Positions 1 through 8,100 of a stretch of DNA of 64,000 nt are shown in pieces. Origin of the DNA: an uncultured Bacteroidota bacterium (GTDB taxonomy: Bacteria; Bacteroidota; Bacteroidia; Flavobacteriales; Flavobacteriaceae); NCBI GenBank assembly GCA_902560065.1, contig CACEKG010000001.1, forward strand, positions 1-64,000, in the 5' to 3' direction. The translations under genes were made by a program, and so were the position numbers. Under the pieces are notes generated by a model, which was not told the origin of the DNA, did not search any database, and was given only the letters and a program-made list of their open reading frames with translations. Position 1 is the first letter of the stretch, and every line of letters begins with the position of its first letter.

Positions 1-1
1 T

Positions 2-118
2 TTAAAATCTAATAATATTTTGTTGTCTGGAGAGTTTACTGATGTTAAAAAACCTTCCTTATTACAAGAAATAAGAAAGAAAAATAAAATAAAAAACTTA
101 AGAATTTTCATGATTTAA
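2..118 (+). CDS. possible C-terminal end of a gene cut by the window edge
   Basis: An open frame runs from the window edge to a TAA stop at 116-118 and gives about 38 residues with a Lys/Arg-rich end (tail RIFMI). No start lies inside the window, so the protein cannot be identified. The mixed composition in its first half looks more like a real protein end than random AT-rich sequence, but the piece is too short to be sure that it is coding. Confidence 0.35.
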   Translation, partial: LKSNNILLSGEFTDVKKPSLLQEIRKKNKIKNLRIFMI

Positions 119-186
119 ATTTAGAATACAAATAAACAAAAAAATGACTTAAGAAATTTCTTCTATATGATTGTGAAAATATTATA

Positions 187-1323
187 TCATTTTCTAGGTC
201 CTCTTGCTAAAGGACTATTTGGTTCTTTTTTCGGAACTCTCCCAAAAATTTCTGGCAAATGAATATTTTTAAATTTTGGTAAAACGTATTTAGCAAATAA
301 TTTACATTCTTTTTCATGTGGATAACCAGATAAAATAAATGAGCTGATACCCATATCCATATATCTTTTCATTTTATTATAAACCTGATCAGGATCACCA
401 ACAATAGCAGCTCCACAACCCGAGCGAGCTAGACCTATACCCGTCCATAAATGAGGTTCAGCAAAATAATCTTTATTTGATTTATCCCTCAAATTTGACT
501 GTCTAGATACTCCAAGAGATTTAGAATCTTGAGCTCTGTTTTTTATTTCTTTTCCTAATTCTAAATCTAATTTAGATATTAATTTTTCAGCATCTTCTAT
601 AGCCTGCTTTTCAGTTTCTCGAACAATAACATGAACTCTTAATCCAAATTGAACTGTTCTTTCAAATAAAGATGCTTTTTGTTTCATATTATTTATTAAT
701 TCAATTATGTTTTCTTCAGTATCAGGCCACATTAAATAAACATCACAATACTCTGCACATAAATCTACTCCATCTGGAGAATAGCCTCCAAAATAAAGTA
801 GAGGTCCTCCGTTTTGTTGATATGGTTTAACTGGAGCAGATGGTAAATTAATATTATAAAATTTTCCTTTAAAATTAATATTGTCTTGGGTCCAAGATTG
901 TTTTAATATATGAATAACTTCTCTAGATCTTAAATATCTCTCTGAAGATTCTAATTTCATTCCTGGTAAATCTGAAGAAATAATATTTATCGTTAACCTC
1001 CCCTTTAAGATATGATCTAAAGTAGCTATAGTTCTTGCAAGCATCGGAGGATGAATTTCTCCACATCTTATAGCAGCTAAAAAGTTTATTTGTTTAGTTA
1101 AAGGAGCCATTGCCGAAACAAAAGACAATGTATCTTGACCCACCTGATAGGATGAAGGGCACAAAACATTTGAATACCCAAGTCTGTCAGCAGTCTTGAT
1201 TATAGAAGAAGTATTTTCCCAAGAACTTTTATATATAGGGTTTCTCTCACCCAAAAAAGCATCGTCTCCATCACATATAGGAGCAAACCATGAAATTTCA
1301 GCTCCTTGAATTTCTGATTTCAT
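187..1323 (-). CDS. ssuD: FMNH2-dependent alkanesulfonate monooxygenase, SsuD type
   Basis: Flavin-dependent monooxygenase of the luciferase-like superfamily, predicted to release sulfite from alkanesulfonates using FMNH2 and O2 in the cytoplasm. The 378-residue length is close to E. coli SsuD (about 380). Segments typical of SsuD are visible: TADRLGY near residue 44, FLAAIR near 81, ATLDHILKGR near 100, GDPDQV near 306 and SGYPHE near 329. The ATG is the only start placed before the conserved N-terminus. No ssuE reductase or sulfonate ABC transporter is nearby, so reduced flavin and substrate uptake must come from elsewhere. Related LLM-class enzymes act on other substrates, so the sulfonate assignment is family-based. 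Confidence 0.82.
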   Translation of the reverse strand: MKSEIQGAEISWFAPICDGDDAFLGERNPIYKSSWENTSSIIKTADRLGYSNVLCPSSYQVGQDTLSFVSAMAPLTKQINFLAAIRCGEIHPPMLARTIATLDHILKGRLTINIISSDLPGMKLESSERYLRSREVIHILKQSWTQDNINFKGKFYNINLPSAPVKPYQQNGGPLLYFGGYSPDGVDLCAEYCDVYLMWPDTEENIIELINNMKQKASLFERTVQFGLRVHVIVRETEKQAIEDAEKLISKLDLELGKEIKNRAQDSKSLGVSRQSNLRDKSNKDYFAEPHLWTGIGLARSGCGAAIVGDPDQVYNKMKRYMDMGISSFILSGYPHEKECKLFAKYVLPKFKNIHLPEIFGRVPKKEPNSPLARGPRK

Positions 1324-1450
1324 TATTTTTTAATCTAATAAATTAAATATATGTTAAAAATAAAAGTATTATATATATTTGACCTTATTATAACCATAAA
1401 TTAAATCATGATGAAAAAAATAATTTATTTCTGGCAAATTATATTATAAT

Positions 1451-1936
1451 ATGATATGCCAAAAGTTCTTATTTAAAAAAAGTGTTTTTTTTAAATTTTT
1501 GTTTTTAACAATTTTATTCTTTTCAAATACATTTTCAAAATCTTTTTCTCAAGGAAAGAAAATAGTTTTAAAAGAAGTTGAAGTTGAAGAAAAAGCTATT
1601 CCAGTTATAAATATATTGAACAAAGCTTATTCTTTTAAGGAGAGAGATAAGTTTATAAAGCTCCTTTTAAGTAACAAATTTTGGAAAAACAATTTTTTTA
1701 TAAAAATTAATTTAAGCAGCTTTGATAATAAATCTTTATATGAATTTGACTTAAAAGGAGAAACTATTGTTAAAATAAATAGTAAAATTTTATCTAAAAA
1801 ACATAAATATAAAACTTACAGAAAAATTAAAAATTTAATTTCAAAAATAGAAAATATAAGAATTTATTATTATAAAAAAACTGACACTTTAAATAGATTT
1901 ATTGTTGAAATTAAAACTAAAAAAATACATCAATAA
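1451..1936 (+). CDS. hypothetical secreted protein
   Basis: I do not recognise this 161-residue protein. It begins with a basic stretch and a strong hydrophobic segment (about residues 10-27) ending in SKSFSQ, which looks like a signal peptide cut after SQ, so the mature protein is probably periplasmic or surface-exposed. The rest is rich in Lys and Ile, with two short hydrophilic beta-like stretches and no catalytic motif. It has its own upstream region and converges on the transporter gene. The mature part begins KKIVLKEVEVEEK, which recalls the start of a TonB-plug or carboxypeptidase-like domain in flavobacterial proteins, but this is too weak to name it. Confidence 0.65.
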   Translation: MICQKFLFKKSVFFKFLFLTILFFSNTFSKSFSQGKKIVLKEVEVEEKAIPVINILNKAYSFKERDKFIKLLLSNKFWKNNFFIKINLSSFDNKSLYEFDLKGETIVKINSKILSKKHKYKTYRKIKNLISKIENIRIYYYKKTDTLNRFIVEIKTKKIHQ

Positions 1937-1944
1937 ATCTATTT

Positions 1945-2019
1945 TTAATTCGATAATCTAAAAACGACTCTTCTATTATTAGATCTTCCTAAGGAGGTAT
2001 TATTTGAGTCAATCTGTAC
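1945..2019 (-). pseudogene. relic of the C-terminal end of an OmpA-family protein
   Basis: Directly after the TAA of the downstream-facing transporter gene, and in the same reading frame, 24 codons read DSNNTSLGRSNNRRVVFRLSN near their end and then stop. The GRxxNRRV pattern is the normal terminus of the peptidoglycan-binding OmpA domain. Nothing upstream of it encodes the rest of that domain. I infer that a deletion joined the end of an OmpA-type gene to the end of the transporter gene. The AAGGAGGT string here, which looks like a ribosome binding site, is simply part of this relic. Confidence 0.6.
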
Positions 2020-2619
2020 TTATTTTTGTTTCTTAATTTTCTTTAAAAGAAAATTGAGTAACAACCCATAAGCAGGTAAAAAGAATAATAAACCAATAAC
2101 AATTTTTAAAACTGTTTGATTCCCTGCAATTTCAAACCAGTTAGAAGCCATATATATATCTTCGGAACCAGAAAATGCAGTAAAAAAGAAAACATATGTG
2201 TCAATTATATTAGAAATTACTGTAGATAAAGCAGGAGCTATCCACCAAGCAGAATATCTATCTCTAATGGACTGAAACGCATATATATCTATTAATATTC
2301 CTAAAGCATAAGCTGTAGCGCTTGCAAAGCCAATTCTAAATGCTACTGATTGAGGGTTGCCCTCTAAATAAACAATTAAAATTGATGAAATAATTGCTAA
2401 AGGATAAGTATAAATTATTGTTTTCTGTGCTATTGATTTACCTAAAAGTCTAACTGTTAAATCAGTAGCTACCACAACAAGGGGAAACACAAAAGCCGCC
2501 CATGTAATTTTATAACCCAAAAGTTCAATAGGAATTGCAACTAAGGCATTTGACAAAGTTGTGATACTTATATGCAATAAAACTAAGCCTAATAGAATGT
2601 TTGATATATTTTTAAACAT
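2020..2619 (-). CDS. yhhQ: queuosine precursor transporter, YhhQ/VUT family
   Basis: Polytopic inner-membrane protein of 199 residues with about six hydrophobic helices, of the YhhQ (DUF165/VUT) family that imports 7-deazaguanine precursors (preQ0, preQ1) for tRNA queuosine synthesis. Family hallmarks visible are the VVATDLTVRLLGK segment near residue 49, the FRIGFASATAYALG segment near 94, and the helix with ISNIIDTYVFF near 135. The gene starts at an ATG 19 bases after the phosphoribosyltransferase stop, so the two are probably co-transcribed. An OmpA tail relic follows its stop codon in frame. No queuosine biosynthesis genes are in the window. Confidence 0.85.
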   Translation of the reverse strand: MFKNISNILLGLVLLHISITTLSNALVAIPIELLGYKITWAAFVFPLVVVATDLTVRLLGKSIAQKTIIYTYPLAIISSILIVYLEGNPQSVAFRIGFASATAYALGILIDIYAFQSIRDRYSAWWIAPALSTVISNIIDTYVFFFTAFSGSEDIYMASNWFEIAGNQTVLKIVIGLLFFLPAYGLLLNFLLKKIKKQK

Positions 2620-2638
2620 TAATTATTTTAAATTATTA

Positions 2639-3091
2639 CTACCACTTTTCCCATGGAAATATATACCAAACTGGATTTTTAGATTTGTCAATTAGTTGCC
2701 CCTGATAATCTATTTTTATTTTGCTTTTAATATTATTAATTAAAGCAGCAAAACGTATTTCAGGTTCATTTTTTAAAGAATGGTCTTTAATTAATTTGAG
2801 AGTGTTTCCCGAATCATTAATATCATCAACTATTAATAACTTTTGATATTTTGTCAAACAATCATTCAAAACAGAAAAATTTGGACTAACTGAGCTATCT
2901 CTTAATTGAATATCAATTACTTTGTGAGGTATTTCAATTTTATGAGATAAATATATTCCAGGAATACAACCACCTCTGTTTATGCTTAAAATAATTTCAG
3001 GCATCCAATTTGAATCATTCATCTGCTCAATTATCCTAATAATTGCAACATGCATTTCATCAATAGAATAATTAACTTTTAGTTCAGACAT
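2639..3091 (-). CDS. phosphoribosyltransferase of the purine type
   Basis: Type I phosphoribosyltransferase of 150 residues. The PRPP-binding motif LLIVDDINDSGNTL sits near residues 85-98, and the usual N-terminal INRGG loop is near residues 38-42. The length and the C-terminal PWEKW match small xanthine/guanine phosphoribosyltransferases, which convert a free purine base and PRPP to the nucleotide. It stands just upstream of a deazapurine transporter and probably shares its transcript, so a role in salvaging an imported purine or deazapurine base is possible. The base specificity cannot be read from sequence. Confidence 0.75.
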   Translation of the reverse strand: MSELKVNYSIDEMHVAIIRIIEQMNDSNWMPEIILSINRGGCIPGIYLSHKIEIPHKVIDIQLRDSSVSPNFSVLNDCLTKYQKLLIVDDINDSGNTLKLIKDHSLKNEPEIRFAALINNIKSKIKIDYQGQLIDKSKNPVWYIFPWEKW

Positions 3092-3113
3092 ATTTTAATA
3101 AATTTTATAATAT

Positions 3114-5327
3114 TTAATTTAAAGCAAAAGCTAGATAAGAGTCTCCAGATTTAGTACCCATCTTACCTCCTCCACATGCAATAACAACATATTGTTTTCC
3201 ATCTATTTGATATGTAATTGGTGTGGCATATCCGCCGGCTGGTAATTTGGCTTTCCATATTTCTTCTCCAGTTTTTTTGTCAAAAGCTCTGAAATATTCA
3301 TCATTAGTAGCTCCTATAAATATTAATCCTCCGTCTGTTAATATAGGACCTCCGTAATTTTCTGTACCTGTTTTAGAAAAGCCTTGTTTAGTTAATTCTT
3401 CATATTCTCCCAAAGGTACTTGCCAAACAATTTCACCTTTATTTAGATCTATAGCATTTAAAGTTCCCCAAGGCGGTTTAACAGCTGGATAACCATTTTC
3501 ATCCATAAATCTTCCAAAATAATTTATAGAATATGGTACGATATTAGGATCAAGTTCTCTAAAAGAATTCAGGTCCAAATCAATGTTATCATCATCTAAT
3601 AAAAATGCTGTCATAGCTTTAACTTGACTTTCTGAAACTTGTGGCATTGGCATCATACTTCCTTTTCCATTTTTTATTATTAATGACAATTCATTTTTTT
3701 TAAATTTATTCTTTAGGTTTTTTAAACCAGGAATATTGGAAATTCCATCTAAATCCGCTCCATGACATCTTGAACATTGTTGAGAATAAATTGATTTACC
3801 GTAACTTTTTACTGGATCTTTTTTTAACTGCCATTCCCATTCCTTAGGTGTATCATACTTATTTGCAATTGAAACCCAAGGCATTTCATTTGAATTCACA
3901 TACAACCATCCAGAGTTAGGATCAAATGCTGCTCCTCCCCATTCTGCTCCACCATCTAAACCAGGAAAAGTAATTGATCTTTTTTCCTCGCTATGTGGAT
4001 GAAATTGCCCTTGTGAATTTAAAGTTTCAAACACTTCTTTAATTGTTTTATCTGAAACCTTTTCCTTTTGATTTGGAGTCCATGCAAGTAGAGCTTTTGA
4101 GTTTGGAAACATATCGTTAATCATATCTTTAGTAAATTCCTGTCTTGCAAAAGGAGGGATTTTTGTTGGTAGTGGTTGAGTAGGCCAAGATTCTTCATCC
4201 TCTAGTTCAGATTTTGGAAATGGAAATTCTTTTACTGGAAAAATATGGTTTCCAGTTTTTCTATCAAAGACAAAAACATGACCCGATTTAGTTACCTGTG
4301 CAACAGCCTTAATTAATTTTCCCTCTATATTTATATTAACTAAATTTGGAGGTGCTGGCAAATCTCTATCCCAAAGATCATGATGAACAAATTGAAAATG
4401 CCATAAACGATTCCCGTTATTTGCATCTAATGCAATTAAAGAATTTGCAAATAAATTTTCGCCCTTTCTATTCCCCCCCCAAAAATCATAAGATGCAGAG
4501 CCAGTTGGAATATATACTATACCTGTTTCTTCATCTAGTGTCATTCCTGCCCATGAGTTTGCTCCTCCAACATACTTGTAAGCATCTTTAGGCCAGGTTT
4601 CATATCCATATTCACCTGGTTGAGGAATTGTGTTGAATCTCCAAACTAAGTCACCTGTATCTAAATCATAAGCTCGAATATGTCCAGGTGAAGCTCCAGG
4701 CCCTTCATGCACTCTAGTTCCCTGAATTAATATATTTTTATAAACAACCCCTGGAGTATTAGCAACAACAGATAAGGTTTCAAATGGTCTACCTAGGTTT
4801 TTTCTTAAATCAATTTTGCCTTTATCTCCGAAAGTATTTTCAATTTTACCAGTTAAAGCATCAACTGAATATATATAGCTTCCTGAGGTATAAATTATTC
4901 TTCCATCAGCTTTGTCATCCCAATAAATTATACCTCTATTAACACCCCACCATCCAGGACCTACATCTTGACCATGATCAAATTTCCAAATTTCTTTACC
5001 TGTCTTAGCATTAATAGCAAATAATTTTGTGACAGGATTCGTTCCATATAAAATAGAGTCTATTACAATTGGACTACACTGAATTTGAGTTGTATTTTTT
5101 CCATTAAGATCACCAGACTTGTATTCCCAAACTTTCTTTAAGGTTTTTACATTAGATTTATTTATTTGATTTAATGATGAATAATGAGTTCTTGCCTTAT
5201 CTCCCAAATATTCATTCCATTGCTTAAAGTTTTGATTTAAAAAATTTAATTCTTTTCTATCAAGGTCTTTAGAACAAGAAAATAAAAGAATAAATACTAA
5301 AGATAAGTTTATTTGTTTCATTAACAT
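3114..5327 (-). CDS. PQQ-dependent dehydrogenase lipoprotein with fused cytochrome c domain
   Basis: Quinoprotein dehydrogenase of 737 residues, predicted to oxidise a sugar or alcohol outside the inner membrane. The N-terminus is a lipoprotein signal with a lipobox ending LLFSC. An eight-bladed PQQ propeller follows, with repeated W-type blades such as GKEIWKF, DLVWRF and GEEIWKA. A cytochrome c domain is inserted between late blades: heme motif CSRCH with Cys518, Cys521 and His522, and a likely Met ligand in the MMPMP segment about 45 residues later. The last blades (NYGGPILT, GKQYVVIACGGG) resemble membrane glucose dehydrogenases. The substrate is unknown, and no PQQ synthesis genes are in the window. 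M3 is an alternative start. Confidence 0.85.
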   Translation of the reverse strand: MLMKQINLSLVFILLFSCSKDLDRKELNFLNQNFKQWNEYLGDKARTHYSSLNQINKSNVKTLKKVWEYKSGDLNGKNTTQIQCSPIVIDSILYGTNPVTKLFAINAKTGKEIWKFDHGQDVGPGWWGVNRGIIYWDDKADGRIIYTSGSYIYSVDALTGKIENTFGDKGKIDLRKNLGRPFETLSVVANTPGVVYKNILIQGTRVHEGPGASPGHIRAYDLDTGDLVWRFNTIPQPGEYGYETWPKDAYKYVGGANSWAGMTLDEETGIVYIPTGSASYDFWGGNRKGENLFANSLIALDANNGNRLWHFQFVHHDLWDRDLPAPPNLVNINIEGKLIKAVAQVTKSGHVFVFDRKTGNHIFPVKEFPFPKSELEDEESWPTQPLPTKIPPFARQEFTKDMINDMFPNSKALLAWTPNQKEKVSDKTIKEVFETLNSQGQFHPHSEEKRSITFPGLDGGAEWGGAAFDPNSGWLYVNSNEMPWVSIANKYDTPKEWEWQLKKDPVKSYGKSIYSQQCSRCHGADLDGISNIPGLKNLKNKFKKNELSLIIKNGKGSMMPMPQVSESQVKAMTAFLLDDDNIDLDLNSFRELDPNIVPYSINYFGRFMDENGYPAVKPPWGTLNAIDLNKGEIVWQVPLGEYEELTKQGFSKTGTENYGGPILTDGGLIFIGATNDEYFRAFDKKTGEEIWKAKLPAGGYATPITYQIDGKQYVVIACGGGKMGTKSGDSYLAFALN

Positions 5328-5410
5328 TTTTAAGATTTTTAAATTTAGGAAAAAATTATTTTTTATAATTGAAACAAAAAGATGTAATTAAAAAAATTTT
5401 ATTTTTAATC

Positions 5411-5418
5411 TATATTTG
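5411..5418 (+). promoter_or_regulatory. candidate -7 promoter element TATATTTG
   Basis: Matches the Bacteroidota -7 consensus TAnnTTTG and lies 34 bases before the ATG of the plug-domain gene. No TTTG is seen at the expected -33 distance, so it is a half-supported promoter. Confidence 0.45.
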
Positions 5419-5452
5419 AAAGTTTTATAACACTAAACCATAAACCAAAAAA

Positions 5453-5965
5453 ATGAAAAAATTATTATTATTAATATTTTCTTTACTATTAACAACATCG
5501 ATATATGCTCAATCAATAACAGTAAATGAAAATAAATTGACTAAAAAGGAGCAAAGGGAACTTAAAAATCAACTTAAAAAAGAACGTAGAGAACAAAAAA
5601 AGCAAGAAAAGTTCAAGCGAATGGGGCTTAATGAATATGGCATTGATATAAATGCTAAAGACTGGGTTCAAGCACTTAGATACCACTTAGGTGGAAAAGT
5701 AACTCAAAATGTAAATGGTATACCAATTCTAGTTCCTGTATCTACACTTGGCGCTGGTGCCAGTTCAGTTGGAGGTTCTTTCAAAAGTGTAAACGTTAAA
5801 CAACCTTTATGGGTTATTGATGGTGTACCTGTAGGAAATGCTCCTGGTGGAGTTCAATCTCTATCAAGAATGATTAAAGATGTTAAAGTATTAAAACATT
5901 CTGATGCAACTAAATATGGTACAAGGGGTGCTTTTGGAGTTATTGAAATAATAACTACTCCATGA
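5453..5965 (+). CDS. secreted stand-alone TonB-dependent receptor plug domain protein
   Basis: The 170-residue protein has a clear signal peptide (MKKLLLLIFSLLL, cut after IYAQ), then a highly charged coiled segment (about residues 28-56, mostly Lys, Glu, Gln and Arg), then a domain that ends exactly like a TonB receptor plug: PLWVIDGVPVGN near residue 122, a middle IKDVKVLKHSDA, and a final TKYGTRGAFGVIEIITTP. No beta-barrel follows; the gene stops where a receptor would begin its barrel. It is expressed alone, with a convergent DoxX gene next to it. It might act as a periplasmic or surface accessory to SusC-type transporters, but that is inference. Confidence 0.72.
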   Translation: MKKLLLLIFSLLLTTSIYAQSITVNENKLTKKEQRELKNQLKKERREQKKQEKFKRMGLNEYGIDINAKDWVQALRYHLGGKVTQNVNGIPILVPVSTLGAGASSVGGSFKSVNVKQPLWVIDGVPVGNAPGGVQSLSRMIKDVKVLKHSDATKYGTRGAFGVIEIITTP

Positions 5966-5982
5966 AAGTTTAGTAAAAAAAA

Positions 5983-6366
5983 TTATTTTTTATCTATTGA
6001 ATATTTTCCTGGACCTATCATTGCAATTACTAAAAAACCAAACATAAATAATAACGCTTTCTCTTTTCGAGGAAATGGATCATCCCAATGAGAAACAAAA
6101 GCAGCAACTGCCATTCCAATTACTGGGAATATTGAAAACCATCGAGTTTTAAAACCAATTAATATAAAAACAGGTGCAACAAACTCTGCAAAAGTTATTA
6201 AAATTAGAGACCAAAAAGATCCCAAGCCAATTGGATCACTAAATTTAATTTCATCTGCAAATAATTTTTCAACTTTACTTATACCATGTGTTAACATTAA
6301 AACAGAGAATGAAATTCTTAAAATAAGTCTCCCTAAATCAGAAAAGAGTTTCATTTTAATTATCAA
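5983..6366 (-). CDS. DoxX family membrane protein
   Basis: A 127-residue protein with four hydrophobic helices, matching the DoxX family. It shows the typical first-helix RLILRISFSVLMLTHGISK and the FAEFVAPVFILIGFKTRW segment between helices two and three. DoxX proteins are inner-membrane subunits tied loosely to redox or thiol metabolism, and the biochemical role of stand-alone members is unclear. The reading frame starts at an ATG three codons before a second Met (MIIKMK); either start works. It converges on the plug-domain gene with 17 bases between the stops. Confidence 0.8.
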   Translation of the reverse strand: MIIKMKLFSDLGRLILRISFSVLMLTHGISKVEKLFADEIKFSDPIGLGSFWSLILITFAEFVAPVFILIGFKTRWFSIFPVIGMAVAAFVSHWDDPFPRKEKALLFMFGFLVIAMIGPGKYSIDKK

Positions 6367-6482
6367 TTTAAGTTATTATTCATTTTTTAAATTTAATTGA
6401 AAGATATATTTGAATAATTAAAAATCAAAAACATTTCAAACTTTATTAGTCATTATTCTACTATATTTAAAAAAAGTTTGTA

Positions 6483-8066
6483 ATGATCCAGTCCTATAAA
6501 AAAAACCCCCAGTTAGATAAATCTTATGATGCCATTTTAATTGGTACAGGTATTGGATGTCTATGTGCAGGTGCATTGCTAGCAAAATCTGGAAACAAAG
6601 TTTTATTGCTTGAACGCCACTATACTGCTGGAGGTTTTACACATGTATTTAAAAGAAAAGGGTTTGAATGGGATGTTGGGATTCATTACATTGGAGAAGT
6701 TCAAAGACCCAATAGCATATTAAGAAAATTGTTTGATTATGTTTCAGATAACAAACTGAAATGGGATGATATGGGTGATGTTTATGATAGTATTATAATA
6801 GGAAAAGAAAGATTTGATTTCATAAAAGGGGTAGAAAATTTTAAAAGTAAAATGGGTGAATATTTTCCAAATGAAATTAAAGCAATTGAAAAATACATTA
6901 ATCTCATTTTTTCAGTTAATAAAGTTTCAGCAAAATTTTATATGGAAAAAGCTTTATCTCCAATCATGAGCTTTTTTTTTAGTAATTATTTTAGGAAAAA
7001 ATTTCTAAATTATTCAGATCGAACTACATATGATGTGCTTCGTGAAATTACAAGTAATGAAAAACTGATCAAAGTTCTTTGCGGACAATATGGAGACTAT
7101 GGTCTTCCTCCCAAACAAAGTAGTTTTGCAATGCATGCATCTTTGGCTAAGCATTATATGAATGGTGGAAGCGTACCAAATGGAGGTTCTTCAAAAATTT
7201 TAGAGACTATTGGAAAAGTTATAACAAAAAATGGAGGGACTATTCTAGTTAGAGCTGAGGTAAATGAAATTATAATAGAAAATAATAAAACTAAAGGAGT
7301 TCGATTAATGGATGATAACTGTATTTATGCTAATAAAGTTATAAGTGGTACTGGAGTCTTTAATACGTTTAAAAAATTAGTGCCCGCGTCAATTAGTATT
7401 AAACATAAATATCTCGAAAAATTAAAAAACGTTAAACCATCTGTTGGTTATATTTGTTTGTATGTTGGCCTTAAGGGATCATCAGATGATTTAAACCTTC
7501 CTAAAAATAATTTGTGGATCTATCCAGATGATCTTGACCATGATAGTTGTGTCGATCGTTTTACAAAAGATAACGATGAAGAGTTTCCTCTAGTTTACAT
7601 ATCTTTTCCATCTTCTAAATTTTCTGATTGGAATGATAGATATCCCGGTAAAAGTACTATTGATATTATTACTATGATGCCTTATGAATCTTTTTCCAAA
7701 TGGAATAAAACAACATGGAAAAAACGTGGCTTAGATTATGAATCAAAAAAAGAAAAGTTTTCTCAACGTTTATTAACTCACCTATATAATCAATTACCCC
7801 ATTTAAAAGGAGCTGTTGAACACTATGAACTTTCCACTCCTCTATCAACTGAACATTTCTCAAATTATAAAAAAGGTGCACTTTATGGAATAGATCATAA
7901 TCCTGAACGTTTTAGACAAAAATTTTTAAAACCAAAAACAAAAATAAAAGGATTGTATATAACAGGACAAGATATTGTTACAGCGGGAGTTGGTGGTGGT
8001 TTATTTTCTGGTTTAATTACTTCAGCAACAATAACTGGTGTAAATTATTTAAAAAAAATTTTTTGA
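6483..8066 (+). CDS. FAD-dependent oxidoreductase of the phytoene desaturase / retinol saturase family
   Basis: A 527-residue flavoprotein. The FAD-binding fold is seen at residues 17-50 (DAILIGTGIGCLCAGALLAKSGNKVLLLERH), followed by the family stretch GGFTHVFKRKGFEWDVGIHYIG. The C-terminus holds the second flavin contact, GLYITGQDIVTAGVGGGLFSG. This layout fits the CrtI, CrtO and retinol saturase group, which desaturate, saturate or isomerise polyenes. The GFEWDVGIHYIGE version is closest, in my judgement, to the retinol 13,14-reductase-like subgroup. It is followed 34 bases on by an ABA4-like gene on the same strand, which supports a role with carotenoids or retinoids. The exact substrate is unknown. 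Confidence 0.78.
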   Translation: MIQSYKKNPQLDKSYDAILIGTGIGCLCAGALLAKSGNKVLLLERHYTAGGFTHVFKRKGFEWDVGIHYIGEVQRPNSILRKLFDYVSDNKLKWDDMGDVYDSIIIGKERFDFIKGVENFKSKMGEYFPNEIKAIEKYINLIFSVNKVSAKFYMEKALSPIMSFFFSNYFRKKFLNYSDRTTYDVLREITSNEKLIKVLCGQYGDYGLPPKQSSFAMHASLAKHYMNGGSVPNGGSSKILETIGKVITKNGGTILVRAEVNEIIIENNKTKGVRLMDDNCIYANKVISGTGVFNTFKKLVPASISIKHKYLEKLKNVKPSVGYICLYVGLKGSSDDLNLPKNNLWIYPDDLDHDSCVDRFTKDNDEEFPLVYISFPSSKFSDWNDRYPGKSTIDIITMMPYESFSKWNKTTWKKRGLDYESKKEKFSQRLLTHLYNQLPHLKGAVEHYELSTPLSTEHFSNYKKGALYGIDHNPERFRQKFLKPKTKIKGLYITGQDIVTAGVGGGLFSGLITSATITGVNYLKKIF

Positions 8067-8100
8067 TTCCTTAAATTGTAAATGTTTTTAAATTATAGTT

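Noticed and set aside
1990-1997. AAGGAGGT, a perfect Shine-Dalgarno-like string
   Set aside because: No start codon follows at a proper distance, and the string is part of the OmpA tail relic on the other strand.
4346-4591. 81-residue ORF on the plus strand inside the PQQ dehydrogenase
   Set aside because: It is a shadow frame within a strongly conserved gene on the minus strand and has no coding features of its own.
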